Shown: piece by piece, positions 1-9,984 of the stretch
How positions within the stretch are numbered: position 1 is the stretch's first letter
Layout: every line of letters starts with the position of its first letter
Assembly: GCA_018821305.1 (NCBI GenBank)
Contig: JAHJMN010000014.1
Coordinates: 37,891 to 101,890, forward strand
Origin: Myxococcota bacterium
GTDB taxonomy: Bacteria; Myxococcota_A; Polyangia; HGW-17
DNA: 64,000 nucleotides
Direction of reading: 5' to 3'
Notes under the pieces: generated by a model
Databases searched by the model: none
What the model saw: only the letters and a program-made list of their open reading frames with translations
Told to the model about the DNA's origin: nothing
Translations under genes and position numbers: made by a program

Positions 1-1342
1 AATGTTTTATTTCAAGTAAACATTCTGTAATGGGATCGTCCATGGAAAGATCTAATAGAGCATACTCAACATTGCCTGTAATTGATGTGAGAAGATTATT
101 GAAATCATGTGCAATACCACCTGCAAGGCGGCCAACCGCTTCCATTTTCATTGCTTGATGTAATTGTCCTTGCAGTTTTTCTTTTTCAAGATCTGCAGTT
201 TTTTTCTCCGTAATATCAATTCCGGCTCCAATAAATAAAATCCTATCTCCTGCGTTCATGCTTTTAAAATACCACTCTACAATTACAGAAGAGTTTGAAG
301 AGGTCCGAATGCTTCCTTCGAACTGTATTTTTGCAGTAAGTTCTGCAGTCGAAATCAGTTTGTCAGTAGAATAATCATGGGTAGTGTTTATTATATGATC
401 AAAAAAATTTTTACTCTTCAACTCTTCTTGAGAAAGCCCCATTAAATTCATCATTGCCTTATTTACCATCAGTATCTGAGCTTTGGAATCAAGCATAACA
501 ATGAGAGCAGGAGATGTATCCAGAAGTAATTGATTGAAGTTTTGTTCTTTGCTTATTTGCTTATTACTGTAATTGAGATCTTCCAGAGCTTTTCGACGGT
601 CGATATTGAGCATCACCTGCCCGATTATTGCTGAAACAGTTCGAAGAAAAGACTCCTCGTCCGGGTGCCAATTCCGGATGTTTTTCTTTTGCTCTACACA
701 AATAACTCCCTGAAGTCTGCCTTCAATGATTATTCCCGTATCCATAAGAGAAAAGATTTCACATGGTTTAAAATAGGACTCGGAAAAGGCAGTTGTTGCA
801 GTATGTTGTCTTGCGTCAGAAGCAATAATTGTACCTGTAGATTTTATTGCGGCGAAATATTCTGGAAACTCACTGATTTTAAGTACATTTTGTGTCTCAA
901 TAATCTCTTTTTCATCATACTGGATAAGGCATATCAGTTCATCGGTTTCACGGGAAAACTGCCATATTCCTGCCCGGTGTACATCTAAAGTGTTGGCAAT
1001 AATACTCGCAACGGTCTTAAGTACATCTATGAGATTTTCTTCTGAAATGGATGTTTCATGTAATAATTTTGTGAGTACGTTACGTTGTATCTCCTGCTGA
1101 ACTTCTCGGTGCTTTAAATGGTCAGTAGTCTTCTTCTGTTCATTTAAAAGAATAGTTAATTTTTTATTTGCAAGTTCAAGTTCCCGGGTCCGCTCCTCTA
1201 CGAGCTTCTCAAGGAGTATATTTCTCTCAAAAATGGAGTAATCGTTGCCAGAAGAGTTGACGGAGTTTTCCACACGTTCCATTAAAACACGGTTTACTTT
1301 TCTTAATGCAACTATTTCTTTTTCAAGATTGGCTTCAACCAT
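1..1342 (-). CDS. GAF-PAS sensor histidine kinase (partial, runs off left edge)
   Basis: Reverse-strand translation from the ATG at 1342 stays open to the window edge, about 447 codons. In order it shows an N-terminal coiled coil (ending near [13 protein letters not shown]), a GAF domain at roughly residues 90-235, a PAS domain at roughly 260-375 ([14 protein letters not shown], ending in DITEKK), a linker helix and a HisKA H-box, [13 protein letters not shown], with the phospho-acceptor His at residue 412 (codon 109-107). The ATPase domain, and any receiver domain, would lie beyond the edge. No membrane segment is visible, so it is probably cytoplasmic. The start overlaps the end of the FIST gene by 8 nt, which suggests translational coupling and a shared signalling job: FIST senses a small ligand and the kinase relays it. 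This is family knowledge plus inference; the ligand is unknown. The PAS-HisKA-DFNN type often acts as a hybrid kinase. Confidence 0.9.
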   Translation of the reverse strand, partial: MVEANLEKEIVALRKVNRVLMERVENSVNSSGNDYSIFERNILLEKLVEERTRELELANKKLTILLNEQKKTTDHLKHREVQQEIQRNVLTKLLHETSISEENLIDVLKTVASIIANTLDVHRAGIWQFSRETDELICLIQYDEKEIIETQNVLKISEFPEYFAAIKSTGTIIASDARQHTATTAFSESYFKPCEIFSLMDTGIIIEGRLQGVICVEQKKNIRNWHPDEESFLRTVSAIIGQVMLNIDRRKALEDLNYSNKQISKEQNFNQLLLDTSPALIVMLDSKAQILMVNKAMMNLMGLSQEELKSKNFFDHIINTTHDYSTDKLISTAELTAKIQFEGSIRTSSNSSVIVEWYFKSMNAGDRILFIGAGIDITEKKTADLEKEKLQGQLHQAMKMEAVGRLAGGIAHDFNNLLTSITGNVEYALLDLSMDDPITECLLEIKH

Positions 1343-2441
1343 GGGGTACTCCAAGAGCAATTCCGGTTAATGTCTGATTAATATGTAGACCGCCGTATTG
1401 TTCTCCAAATGTGGAAAATCCAATAAAGGGATATGAACTTATTAATTGATTCATTTTTGCTACAGAGTTAGTGTTTTCCAGTTCAAGGCGACGAAGAATA
1501 CAATCGCAACCCAGTATAAGCTCGAGTTTATCAAATTCTGATTTTAAATTTTTAAGTTGAATCTCAAGTTGTCGGGTTATATCTGTTGTTTTTCCAAGTG
1601 TTAAAACAAGACCATTTTCTATAGCACAAAAGAAAGTAAGGCTCCCATTTGAATTGAGTTTGGAAATTGATCTAACATAGTAAGAACCACCAATTTTCAG
1701 CATTACCGGGTTTGCTGCAAAGATATCACTTGAAAGCAGGTGGACGGGGTATCCTGTCAGTCTGGCATATTCCTCTGCCGCTGGTTCACCGTTAATTTCA
1801 AAAACTGTTCGAGTTTTTACATCAGCCTCGGTAATTACAAGTCTGGTATCAGTAGGTTCAATATGCTGAAACATGAATGTTTTAAATGGATGTATTGTTT
1901 TAAAAATACCCAAAACTGCAGCATTGGAGAGAAACTGACCGTCAGAATAGACATAAGTTTCTTTGAAATTCATATTATCTCCGGCGCTGCCTCCAATTAA
2001 GGGTATTCGTAAATTCTGATAAATAGCCGCGGTGATGCGTTCTTCCATCATTGAAAGCCCATCAATAAGTAAAAGACCAAAATGAGTAGAGGCCGATACT
2101 GGAATTGTAGGAAAAACAAATTCATTCGTTGAAAAATTATTCAAATGAGAAATTAAAACAGGTTCAAGGTTAACTATTCCACCGGAAAACCCTACGGCAA
2201 CGATACTATTTTTTACAAATCCGCTTGTAAAAAGAATTTCTCCCGCTGTTGTGCAACCTATTGCAGGACATGGCCAGTTAGTTTTGATTGTTCTGGCAAT
2301 GATTTGTAGGTCATAAGATGGACTGCAGAAAAAAACAAGAGCGTCTATATCTATCCCAAGGGTATTTAAAATATCAGATACAGCGGCATAAGCATCGGGA
2401 TTCGAAGAAAATGCAAAATTTACATTATTTAAGTGTGACAT
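1335..2441 (-). CDS. FIST N/C domain sensory protein
   Basis: This 368-residue protein carries the FIST_N and FIST_C domains. The N-terminal half has the pattern of FIST_N ([18 protein letters not shown] near residues 63-69, VAVGFSGG). The middle has [12 protein letters not shown] and the C-terminal half has [17 protein letters not shown] and GCDCILRR, typical of FIST_C. FIST domains are thought to bind small molecules such as amino acids and to feed signal transduction. There is no signal peptide or membrane segment, so it should be cytoplasmic. The ATG at 2441 is preceded by AAAGGA. It is the first gene of a two-gene unit with the overlapping histidine kinase downstream. The family assignment is strong; ligand and output are unknown. 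Confidence 0.88.
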   Translation of the reverse strand: MSHLNNVNFAFSSNPDAYAAVSDILNTLGIDIDALVFFCSPSYDLQIIARTIKTNWPCPAIGCTTAGEILFTSGFVKNSIVAVGFSGGIVNLEPVLISHLNNFSTNEFVFPTIPVSASTHFGLLLIDGLSMMEERITAAIYQNLRIPLIGGSAGDNMNFKETYVYSDGQFLSNAAVLGIFKTIHPFKTFMFQHIEPTDTRLVITEADVKTRTVFEINGEPAAEEYARLTGYPVHLLSSDIFAANPVMLKIGGSYYVRSISKLNSNGSLTFFCAIENGLVLTLGKTTDITRQLEIQLKNLKSEFDKLELILGCDCILRRLELENTNSVAKMNQLISSYPFIGFSTFGEQYGGLHINQTLTGIALGVPHG

Positions 2442-2451
2442 GGTTTCCTTT

Positions 2452-2515
2452 GGCTGTTTGTTAAACAGTCTACCATATGATAATCGAAAAAAATTAGAAA
2501 AAAATTAGAAAAAAA
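2452..2515. promoter_or_regulatory. Phased A-tracts and inverted repeat upstream of the FIST gene
   Basis: Three runs of seven A (2487-2493, 2498-2504, 2509-2515) are spaced exactly 11 bp apart, a pattern expected to bend DNA. Between them and the FIST start is an inverted repeat, CTGTTT (2454-2459), GTT, AAACAG (2463-2468), ending next to the ribosome-binding site. The position suits an operator or curved upstream promoter element for the FIST-kinase pair. This is inference from sequence pattern only. Confidence 0.4.
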
Positions 2516-2703
2516 TTAACGCATTCTATATTTTCTTTATTGTTGAAAAAAAACAGGGAGAAGGATATAAAATGAGCCCTGCGCCGGCATATTTCAGGAT
2601 TGGAATACAAGTTTTTTCCACATGTTATCCGTCGGGGCTATGTCCGGAAGGGTCAATAAAAAATTTTTGACACTCAGTTCGGCAAATATTATTTGGAGGA
2701 ACA

Positions 2704-4437
2704 ATGAAAGTATCAGGCCTCGTTGGTAAGACGCTCAGAGAAGATCCTAAAGATGCAAAACTTGTAAGTCACAGGTTTTTACTCAGAGGTGGTTATATAA
2801 GACAAGTTGCAGCGGGTATATACAGTCTGCTGCCAATTGCTAAACGAATTACAACAAAGATAGAACGGATTATTCGGGAGGAAATGGATGCCATCGGTGG
2901 ACAGGAAATTCTAATGCCTGTGGTTATGCCGAGGGAACTATGGGAAGAAGCCGGACGCTATCAGTCGATAGGCGGGGAAATGTTACGGTTCAATGATCGA
3001 AATGGAATGGACATGCTGTTAGGTATGACCCATGAAGAACCGGTTGTTGCTATTGGGCGTAGTGAAATAAATTCATATCGCCAACTTCCTGCTATGCTTT
3101 ATCAGATACAGACAAAGTTTCGTGATGAGGCTCGGAGCCGTGGCGGGCTTATCCGTGTTCGTGAGTTTACGATGAAAGATGCATATTCGTTCCACACGGA
3201 AACAGAGGATATGCAAAAATATTATTTTGACGTTCATAAAGCCTATTCCCGTATCTTCAAGCGCGCTGGACTTGAAAAATTCATTGATGTGGAGTCGGAC
3301 ACTGGCATGATGGGTGGAGGAATGAGCCATGAATTCATGGAACTGGCTGAAAGCGGAGAAGATACACTGTTTTTATGCAATACATGCTCCTATCGTGCTA
3401 ATCGTGAAGTTGCAAATTGTATATTTACTCATGTAAAGGAAGATGAGCTTCCACTGGAAAAAGTAGCGACACCGGGAAAAAAATCCATCGAAGAAGTTGC
3501 AGATTTCCTTGGTATCAATCAGTCTCAGACCGCAAAAGCAGTATTTTATGTTCATGCTGAAAAAGGCTTTATTTTTGTATTAATCCGTGGGGATATTGAA
3601 GTTAATGAAGTTAAACTGCAGAAATTGCTTGGAAAAGGTGAGCTTCGTCCCGCCCACGAGGAAGAAATAAAAGCTACAGGAGCTGTTGCAGGTTTTGCAA
3701 GTCCCCTGGGCTTGGATTATAAAAAATTTACACTTGTGGTGGATGAAACGGTTAAAGAAGGCTCTAATCTAGTTTGTGGCGCAAATGAAGAAGATATGCA
3801 TATGCGTAATTTTAACTTTGCACGGGATCTCAACGCCGGACAAGTAGCAGACATCAGTACACCAAGAGAAGGTGATGCATGTCCTTCATGTAGTGGAGGT
3901 AAACTTCAATCCCAGCGAGGTATTGAAATAGGAAATATTTTCCAACTTGGAACTAAGTATTCTGAACCCATGAACTGCCGATATCTGGATGCAAACGGGA
4001 AAATGCAAACTACAGTTATGGGTTGCTACGGTATCGGGGTTGGCCGACTTTTAGCATCTGTTATGGAAGAAAAGTTCGATGACTATGGCCCAATCTGGCC
4101 TATGTCCATTACTCCCTGGCAAGTTCAGATATGCAGTCTGGATCAGAAAAAGGAAAATGTTTACGAAGTTTCCGAGACTATTTATCAGAACCTGACTAAA
4201 AAACGGATCGAAGTTTTGTGGGATGATCGAAATGAAAAGGCCGGTGTTCAGTTTGCCGATGCTGATCTTCGCGGTATACCTCTAAGAATAGTTATTTCAC
4301 CACGTAATCTCGCGGCAGGAAATGTGGAATTTAAAATTCGCGGTTCAAAAGATACGGAGCTTGTTTCAGTGGATCAAATAGTTGATTTTGTATCATTAAA
4401 AGTAGAAGAAGAACTTGCGAAATATTACCGGTTCTGA
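2704..4437 (+). CDS. proS: Prolyl-tRNA synthetase, bacterial type
   Basis: ProS charges tRNA-Pro with proline in the cytoplasm. At 577 residues it matches the bacterial class with the editing domain inserted between motifs 2 and 3. Visible class II features are GMTHEEPV near residue 105, motif 2 (FRDEARSRGGLIRVREF, about residues 139-155), the YbaK-like insertion at roughly 240-400, motif 3 (GCYGIGVGRLLASV, about 440-453) and an anticodon-binding domain at the C-terminus. The ATG at 2704 follows GGAGGA, so the start is secure. The stop overlaps the next gene as TGATG. It heads a three-gene run with the unknown anchored protein and deoC. Confidence 0.98.
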   Translation: MKVSGLVGKTLREDPKDAKLVSHRFLLRGGYIRQVAAGIYSLLPIAKRITTKIERIIREEMDAIGGQEILMPVVMPRELWEEAGRYQSIGGEMLRFNDRNGMDMLLGMTHEEPVVAIGRSEINSYRQLPAMLYQIQTKFRDEARSRGGLIRVREFTMKDAYSFHTETEDMQKYYFDVHKAYSRIFKRAGLEKFIDVESDTGMMGGGMSHEFMELAESGEDTLFLCNTCSYRANREVANCIFTHVKEDELPLEKVATPGKKSIEEVADFLGINQSQTAKAVFYVHAEKGFIFVLIRGDIEVNEVKLQKLLGKGELRPAHEEEIKATGAVAGFASPLGLDYKKFTLVVDETVKEGSNLVCGANEEDMHMRNFNFARDLNAGQVADISTPREGDACPSCSGGKLQSQRGIEIGNIFQLGTKYSEPMNCRYLDANGKMQTTVMGCYGIGVGRLLASVMEEKFDDYGPIWPMSITPWQVQICSLDQKKENVYEVSETIYQNLTKKRIEVLWDDRNEKAGVQFADADLRGIPLRIVISPRNLAAGNVEFKIRGSKDTELVSVDQIVDFVSLKVEEELAKYYRF

Positions 4438-5174
4438 TGGTTAAGATGACAGGTTTTCTTCATTCTTTTTCCAGCCACTTGGATAAAGCGTATAAGATTT
4501 TCATATCCTTTGTAATTATTGCATCTGTAATTGGGTCTGTAAATTATTATTACAAATGGAACTATAAACCTGGCAAATATAGGTCTAATATAGAAAAATA
4601 CATTAAAACTGAATATGGTGTTGAAGTTAAAGGTGGGAATCTTGTTGTCGGGGCCTTTATTGGAGCTCAGATGCGTGCAGTATGGTTTATTGGGAAAAAA
4701 CATGGTCAAACTGATGTTTATTTTATTCCAATCAGACTCAGTTCCGGACAGGTTCCTCTGGAGTCAGCAGAACCAGTTAATGTTTCAAATACATCCGGTT
4801 GGGATGAAATGACAATGTCTGTATACCAGGACACAGTTGCGTTTTTTAATGGAGAATCTATAATAACAGCACGTCCCTTGATGGAAAAGCAATCAATTTC
4901 TGGTTCAATATATTATCTATTTAAATCAGGAATCTGGAAGATAATTATTGCAAAACAATATACCCCCGATGAAAAATGGATTGAAAACTATAGAATGAAA
5001 TCAAGGAATATTTTACAAGTTCTTACTTGTGATAATTTAAAAAAATGCTTGATAAGTATTGATCTATCAAATAGTCTTGCTTCAGAATCCCGCCAGATTA
5101 TCGAATCAGGGGCTTTTAAGTTTAGAAAGAAATTAACTGCTTTTTTTCAAATTTTTGCCAGGAGAAATCCATGA
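4437..5174 (+). CDS. Hypothetical single-pass membrane protein between proS and deoC
   Basis: I do not recognise a family for this 245-residue protein. One hydrophobic segment lies at about residues 19-38 (IFISFVIIASVIGSVNYYY), giving a short cytoplasmic N-terminus and a roughly 200-residue soluble part, probably outside the membrane. The soluble part has alternating beta-like segments such as GNLVVGAFIGAQMRAVWFIG and a basic tail ending ARRNP. Its start shares a base with the proS stop (TGATG) and its end overlaps the deoC start (ATGA), so it is probably translated as part of that unit. ATG 4446 is an alternative start. Nothing in the sequence ties it functionally to tRNA charging or deoxyribose catabolism. 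Confidence 0.8.
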   Translation: MVKMTGFLHSFSSHLDKAYKIFISFVIIASVIGSVNYYYKWNYKPGKYRSNIEKYIKTEYGVEVKGGNLVVGAFIGAQMRAVWFIGKKHGQTDVYFIPIRLSSGQVPLESAEPVNVSNTSGWDEMTMSVYQDTVAFFNGESIITARPLMEKQSISGSIYYLFKSGIWKIIIAKQYTPDEKWIENYRMKSRNILQVLTCDNLKKCLISIDLSNSLASESRQIIESGAFKFRKKLTAFFQIFARRNP

Positions 5175-5836
5175 ATATTACACCCGAATCAATGGCGTTG
5201 AAGATAGAGCACACTATTTTGAAACCAGATGCTGATTATGCCTCGGTGGATAGAATAGTCGATGAAGCAATAAAATATAAGTTTGCTGCAGTGTGTGTAA
5301 ATCCTTGTTTTGTTTCAAGAGTTGCCACAAAACTTCGAGGTTCGAGTGTTGGGATAACAACTGTTGTTGGTTTTCCACTTGGAGCTACCTTTTCCAGTGT
5401 AAAAGCGTTTGAAGCGGAAAAAGCTGTTGAAGTAGGAGCCACGGAAATTGATATGGTTATCAATACTGGGGCTGTTAAAAGTCATGATTATGATAGAGTT
5501 ATTGATGATATCAGGATTGTCAGAGCTGCAGTACCCGGAGTTTGTTTGACAGTCATCCTGGAAACCGGTTTACTCGAGAATGATGAAATTATAATGTGTT
5601 GTAAACTTGCGGTGGAAGCCGGTGCGGATTTTGTCAAAGCTTCCAGCGGTTTTGTCAGTACCGGAGCAAAAGCCAGTCACATTGCACTTATGCGAAAAGC
5701 TGTGGGAACAAAAAAAGGCGTTAAGGCTTCCGGAGGAATCCGAAATCTTAAAGATGCTATTGAAATGCTTGAGGCCGGGGCAAACAGATTGGGCTGTAGT
5801 GCTAGTATAAATATCGTGGATGAATTATCCCGGTAG
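5171..5836 (+). CDS. deoC: Deoxyribose-phosphate aldolase
   Basis: DeoC cleaves 2-deoxyribose-5-phosphate to acetaldehyde and glyceraldehyde-3-phosphate, the last step of deoxynucleoside salvage. The 221 residues fit the short bacterial form. Visible motifs are VGFPLGATFSS, the Asp-bearing EIDMVINTG, the Schiff-base lysine in FVKASSGF (K156) and the second active-site lysine in GVKASGGIRN (K185). The ATG overlaps the stop of the preceding gene, and GGAGA lies just upstream. The stop codon TAG at 5834-5836 sits directly at the start of a family B repeat. Confidence 0.97.
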   Translation: MNITPESMALKIEHTILKPDADYASVDRIVDEAIKYKFAAVCVNPCFVSRVATKLRGSSVGITTVVGFPLGATFSSVKAFEAEKAVEVGATEIDMVINTGAVKSHDYDRVIDDIRIVRAAVPGVCLTVILETGLLENDEIIMCCKLAVEAGADFVKASSGFVSTGAKASHIALMRKAVGTKKGVKASGGIRNLKDAIEMLEAGANRLGCSASINIVDELSR

Positions 5837-5837
5837 T

Positions 5838-5935
5838 TAGTTACTGTCATGTAATTCCCTGTTATCAAGTTCAAGTCAGATTTTTTCACAGGACATTAAG
5901 AATGAAGACCCTGAAATTATTGTAGTGTCCTGAAA
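5838..5935 (+). repeat. Family B interspersed element, copy a
   Basis: It begins two bases after the deoC stop with AGTTACTGTC, contains CACAGGACATTAAGAATGAA and continues into TAGTGTCCTGAAATA. The central block CAGGACATTAAGAATGAAGA recurs at 9947-9966 and 27880-27899 and, in reverse, near 20550. No reading frame is evident. It fills most of the gap before the gene at 6035. Confidence 0.8.
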
Positions 5936-6034
5936 TAAGGGTTTTCCAATTTTTAGTCGATTCTTCGCGAAATGATTATTTAAGAACGACCCATTATTGG
6001 TCTTTACTATAAACGCGTATGAGATATTTATTAA

Positions 6035-7147
6035 ATGACTCCCCTTGAACTGTCAATTATGGCCAGTGTATTTCTTGTTGTACTCATGACGGCTCTCACC
6101 TTCATGTTCTTTTTTTCCACTACATGGGAGCGAAAGGATGATAGTTCAGGAAGTGATACGGATCTGGGACCTCTTCTTTCAAATCTTTATTTAGATGAGA
6201 ATTTGGAGTGTGAAGAATTCGCACCTGATGCAATGTCATTGGAAGCGCGGGGTAAAGAAGCCGCGGGAGAAGGGCATTTAATAGAGTCTGTTTATAATTA
6301 TATGTCTGCAGCAATAATCCGTGGGGAGGCTCCATTACCTCCTCCATTCCTGAGGGAAGTTTTATTGCCGGACATTACTCGAATACGAAAATATATTCCT
6401 CCTGAAATATTTCATGATCACATTGCTCATAACTGCATCAGGAATCCAATTACTGTACTTTTCAACGCTCTTTCCCAGCCTGGTTTGGATTTAAAATCGG
6501 ATTCTCATGGTGGGTTTGGATTAAAACCTGAGCATCAAGCATCAAATCATCGAAAATTGGAAACCGTTTCGGGATATACGGCGCTTATAAGCAGAGTTTT
6601 TCTAAAATTTGAGCCGGATATCTATTTTCGGCCTGATCTTCAGTCGATTTATCATGCCCCGACAATTAAGCTGGGTAAATGGTTTCCGTCCCTTGTAATC
6701 GGAGGTGATGTAACTGGTTTGGCGGAGAACGAAATCATTTTCAGTCTGGCGAGGAAAATTGCTCTTTTTCGTCCGGAACTTCGATTTCTTACATTTTTTG
6801 ATTCAAATGAAGATTATGTAATTTTTTCAGAGGATTTTGTTAAGAACAAGGACAAATCTGTTGTTCTAAAAAATCTCATGGCAGGTATTTCTCCTTTGAA
6901 AATAAAATTAATAGTAGACACAATTGAATCTCTTAAAGAGTGCACAGTGAAAGACTTAGTGTCCTGGCGAAAAGGCGCTTTGCTTACTCTTCACCGCTGT
7001 GCCTTTTTAGTTATGCCCAGATGGATTGAAGTGAACCATTTGATTTCCTCTGAGGAAAGTGAATATATAAAAAATGATCTCTCTTCATGGATGATTTCCC
7101 CGGATTTTTTCTTCATTCTGAAGTATCTTGATATTATTCCTGAATAG
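6035..7147 (+). CDS. Hypothetical N-terminally anchored protein
   Basis: This is a 370-residue protein with one clear N-terminal membrane segment (about residues 8-29, SIMASVFLVVLMTALTFMFF), followed by a low-complexity acidic stretch and a helical region with AAGEGHLIESVYNYMSAAI, which looks like a single TPR-like hairpin. The C-terminal two thirds contains PDLQSIYHAPTIKLG and ENEIIFSLARKIALFRPE. That segment resembles a module at the C-terminus of some myxobacterial TPR proteins (from memory, not verified). It probably sits in the inner membrane with its bulk in the cytoplasm. No strong ribosome-binding site is visible. No function can be assigned. Confidence 0.75.
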   Translation: MTPLELSIMASVFLVVLMTALTFMFFFSTTWERKDDSSGSDTDLGPLLSNLYLDENLECEEFAPDAMSLEARGKEAAGEGHLIESVYNYMSAAIIRGEAPLPPPFLREVLLPDITRIRKYIPPEIFHDHIAHNCIRNPITVLFNALSQPGLDLKSDSHGGFGLKPEHQASNHRKLETVSGYTALISRVFLKFEPDIYFRPDLQSIYHAPTIKLGKWFPSLVIGGDVTGLAENEIIFSLARKIALFRPELRFLTFFDSNEDYVIFSEDFVKNKDKSVVLKNLMAGISPLKIKLIVDTIESLKECTVKDLVSWRKGALLTLHRCAFLVMPRWIEVNHLISSEESEYIKNDLSSWMISPDFFFILKYLDIIPE

Positions 7148-7163
7148 CAATTTATTGCGACTC

Positions 7164-7180
7164 TGGGCCTTGCCGGCCCA
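7164..7180 (+). terminator. GC hairpin after the gene ending at 7147
   Basis: TGGGCC, loop TTGCC, GGCCCA forms a perfect 6-bp stem 17 bases after the stop codon. There is no following T-run, so it is at best a weak or factor-dependent terminator, or an mRNA 3'-end stabiliser. Confidence 0.35.
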
Positions 7181-7267
7181 TCACCCTTGACTAAAAAGCC
7201 AGCGTTTATTCGTGATGATCATGAGTGTGCAATTCTTTATAAATTAATGATTTACTGAATATAAATG

Positions 7268-7376
7268 ACCCCTGATTCCCTGATCCTGAATCGGTTTCTG
7301 ATTACCTGAAATATTTAAAGGCAAGGAATCAGGAAAACAGGTTCAGGTTCAGGATCAGGGCGTAACCATTCAATAT
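7268..7376 (-). repeat. Family A element core, inverted, termini not recognisable
   Basis: This is a CCTG/CAGG-rich palindromic core. Its right edge, CAGGGCGTAACCATTCAATA, is the reverse complement of the block TATTGAATGGTTACGCCCTG in the copy at 15568-15841. The left side carries CCTGATTCCCTGATCCTG. The terminal inverted repeats found on other copies are absent, so this copy is truncated or decayed. It occupies most of the gap between 7147 and the histidine kinase at 7415. Confidence 0.8.
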
Positions 7377-7414
7377 ATCTGGAATTAAGTTTTTTCAGGT
7401 AAAATCAGAAAAAA

Positions 7415-9892
7415 ATGTTATTATCTCCGCATGCTGTCCCGTTTCGGACGCAAACCGGGTATGATGTGGCATTGAGAGAACTATTGCGAAAAAACTCCGG
7501 AAAAATCCTGGGTCTGATGGTTTTACCCTTCATCGGACTTTTTGCGATTAGCCGTATATTCGGAGATGCATTTCAATATTTTTTATTGGCTTCGATATGG
7601 TTATCTTTTTCCGGTGGCCTGTATTTTGTTTCTGAAAAAGTAAGAAACTGGGGCAAATGGCTGGGCATGCACCTGTTTGGACTTGCAATATTTCTGCTTT
7701 TACCTGGTTTTTTCTTTGGAGCTTTTACCTGGGATTCTGTTCTTTTCATTTCTCTGGGTGTTCTGTTTTTTTTATGGCACACTGCCCTGATTTTTCATTT
7801 TACGATGTTGTGGGGTATGTTGCCGGAATATCCCAAAAACTATGATAACTTCAGAAATTTTATTTTTCTCCAGATACTCTCGGTAGTTGAAATTTCGATT
7901 ATTTCCGGTGTTTTTCTCTATTTCCGGATAGTTGCTTTTTCGATGGAAAATGCGAGAGAAATAATAATTTCAGTATTTGTATTTCAGATTCCATCAATTA
8001 TTTTACTCCGGGTTTTAAGTGACAGATTTATTTCTCCTGTGAGAAATTATTTTAGAAACGAGCAACACCCTTCAGATTCCATCATGGCTTTTCGGAGAAT
8101 CCAATTAATTCCTTGGCTTTCAGTGATACTTAGCCTGATTTATTTTATAACCGGAACAATTTTTGCGGTTTTTGCAGGTACCGTTATTTTTTCCGGTCCC
8201 CTCTACCTGCTTGTAGGTCTTTTCTTATTTCTTTTTATTGTCTTTCTTGTATCTCAGTTGTATTCAGTTATTGTATTAAGAAAGATTACTACTCCAATAC
8301 TTGAAAAAATAACAGTATCTGAACAACTACGTCATTATTCTCTGAGGTCACCATTATCAATCAGGTTTAAATTAGGTGTATGGTTCGGGCTTCTGGTTTT
8401 TATTGGAATTTCTTTTAGTGCATTCTGGAGTTATTTGCAGTATGACAATCTTGTGTCTTCTTTCCTCGGAAAACGTGCGGTGATACGTACAAAGAATTTC
8501 AAAAGAATACTTGATGAGCGGCTTGATTCAACGGGCGGGACTGATTCCATGCAGCACATTAACCGGCTTATAATAGAATATTCAAAGGAAGATGATGGAT
8601 TTTATTACCATCTTCCAATTTCTGGAAGAATGTTTTACCCGAAAAAACCAAGCGTTGTATATCCAGGACATGAAATTCGTTATAAAATGCGTACGGAGAA
8701 ATCCGGGGTAATTTCTATAAGACAAAGAGGACTTTATGGGGCCTTCCTTCAGTTATATCGGGATCAAGAGTACCTTGGAAGTATTATGGTGCTTTATTCT
8801 GAATCCAGTAGTTTTAAAGCTGGTAATGTGAGTACGGTTACAAAAGCATTGATTTTCTTTCTTGTCCTTTTTGGGATATCTATTGCTGGTGTCGCATATT
8901 TCATCAATGAATTCAGTATTCCACTCCGACGTATGGAACAGCATCTGGCTGCAATTACCAGTGGTAAGATGGATGAGGAAATTAAACCGGAGGGTGAAGC
9001 TGATGAATTGGGTAGACTCAGTTTAACTCTGGAACTGATGAGAAAAAATATACATGAAAAAATTGCAACTATTGAAAATCTAAATACAAATCTTGAAGGC
9101 ATGGTAGTTCTACGTACAGGTGAACTTGAAACTGCAAACGAAGAATTGCGAAAGACTCTGTCGGAACTCGAGAAGGCTCAAGGCCAACTTGTTATAACCG
9201 GTAGACTCGCGGCACTTGGTAAACTTCTGGCAGGCATTGCCCATGAAATTAACAATCCAGTCAATGCAATTACAAATATTCTGGGGCCTCTGGCAGAAAT
9301 ACTGGAAGATTCCAGCCGTGTTTCTTCAGAAGAAGACCGGGAAGACTTAAAAGTTATGCTGAAAGTCCTGAGTGGATCAAGTAGAAAGATCAGGGATGTA
9401 ATCGACAGAATAACTAATACTATGGCTCATAAGGAAAATCCTTTTTATCCTGTTAATATTGCAGATGTTATTTCCGAAGTGACTGGTATATTAGGATATA
9501 GAGCAGGAAATGTTGTAATTAATACGGATATACCTGAAAATGCAGTGATTATGGCGCATAAGACTCCCATGGTTCAGGTTTTTGAGAATATCGTTTCAAA
9601 TGCACTTCATGCTCTGGAAAATTCAAGTGTTAAAATAATCAATATCGTCTCTGAAGTTACTGAAGAAACTGTAAAGGTTGAAGTTTCGGATACCGGAGCG
9701 GGTATTTCGCCGGAAGTTATGGAAAAAATATTTGATCCTTTTTTCACTACCAGAGATGTAGGAAAAGGAATGGGGCTTGGACTTTCCATTGTGCATGATA
9801 TAGTAAATCGTTATAACGGAAGGATTGATGTAGACTCCACTGTGGGAAAGGGTACTAGAATTCGGATAGTATTTCAGATTGAAAAAATATAA
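7415..9892 (+). CDS. Polytopic membrane sensor histidine kinase
   Basis: This 825-residue kinase has about eight membrane segments in residues 30-290. A further segment near 325-345 leads to an extracytoplasmic domain of about 130 residues, and a last segment at about 478-500 is followed by HAMP and a coiled coil (LENLNTNLEGMV). HisKA has GKLLAGIAHEINNPVNAI with the phospho-acceptor at H610, and the ATPase domain at roughly 700-822 shows DTGAGISPEVMEKIFDPF and GMGLGLSIV. No receiver domain is present and no response regulator gene lies beside it, so its partner is elsewhere. It should autophosphorylate on a signal sensed in the periplasm or membrane; the signal is unknown. The ATG has no strong Shine-Dalgarno sequence. 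Confidence 0.93.
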   Translation: MLLSPHAVPFRTQTGYDVALRELLRKNSGKILGLMVLPFIGLFAISRIFGDAFQYFLLASIWLSFSGGLYFVSEKVRNWGKWLGMHLFGLAIFLLLPGFFFGAFTWDSVLFISLGVLFFLWHTALIFHFTMLWGMLPEYPKNYDNFRNFIFLQILSVVEISIISGVFLYFRIVAFSMENAREIIISVFVFQIPSIILLRVLSDRFISPVRNYFRNEQHPSDSIMAFRRIQLIPWLSVILSLIYFITGTIFAVFAGTVIFSGPLYLLVGLFLFLFIVFLVSQLYSVIVLRKITTPILEKITVSEQLRHYSLRSPLSIRFKLGVWFGLLVFIGISFSAFWSYLQYDNLVSSFLGKRAVIRTKNFKRILDERLDSTGGTDSMQHINRLIIEYSKEDDGFYYHLPISGRMFYPKKPSVVYPGHEIRYKMRTEKSGVISIRQRGLYGAFLQLYRDQEYLGSIMVLYSESSSFKAGNVSTVTKALIFFLVLFGISIAGVAYFINEFSIPLRRMEQHLAAITSGKMDEEIKPEGEADELGRLSLTLELMRKNIHEKIATIENLNTNLEGMVVLRTGELETANEELRKTLSELEKAQGQLVITGRLAALGKLLAGIAHEINNPVNAITNILGPLAEILEDSSRVSSEEDREDLKVMLKVLSGSSRKIRDVIDRITNTMAHKENPFYPVNIADVISEVTGILGYRAGNVVINTDIPENAVIMAHKTPMVQVFENIVSNALHALENSSVKIINIVSEVTEETVKVEVSDTGAGISPEVMEKIFDPFFTTRDVGKGMGLGLSIVHDIVNRYNGRIDVDSTVGKGTRIRIVFQIEKI

Positions 9893-9893
9893 A

Positions 9894-9977
9894 TAGTTAA
9901 TGTCATGTAAAACGATTTTTAAGTTTAAACCTAATTTTGGCACAGGACATTAAGAATGAAGACCTTGAAATTAAGGA
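9894..9977 (+). repeat. Family B interspersed element, copy b (leader of the UnbV lipoprotein gene)
   Basis: It starts a few bases after the kinase stop with AGTTAATGTCATGTAA, contains CACAGGACATTAAGAATGAA and runs to the GGAG that serves as the ribosome-binding site of the following gene. The block is shared with 5838-5935 and 27681-27988. It therefore supplies the 5' untranslated region of the next gene. Confidence 0.8.
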
Positions 9978-9984
9978 GATTAAT

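Noticed and set aside
665..988. Plus-strand frame within the left-edge kinase
   Set aside because: Antisense to the GAF domain, no ribosome-binding site, and no similarity recognised.
9937..9984. Upstream in-frame start for the UnbV lipoprotein
   Set aside because: The added residues are encoded by the family B repeat and would disrupt the lipoprotein signal; GGAG is correctly placed for 9985.
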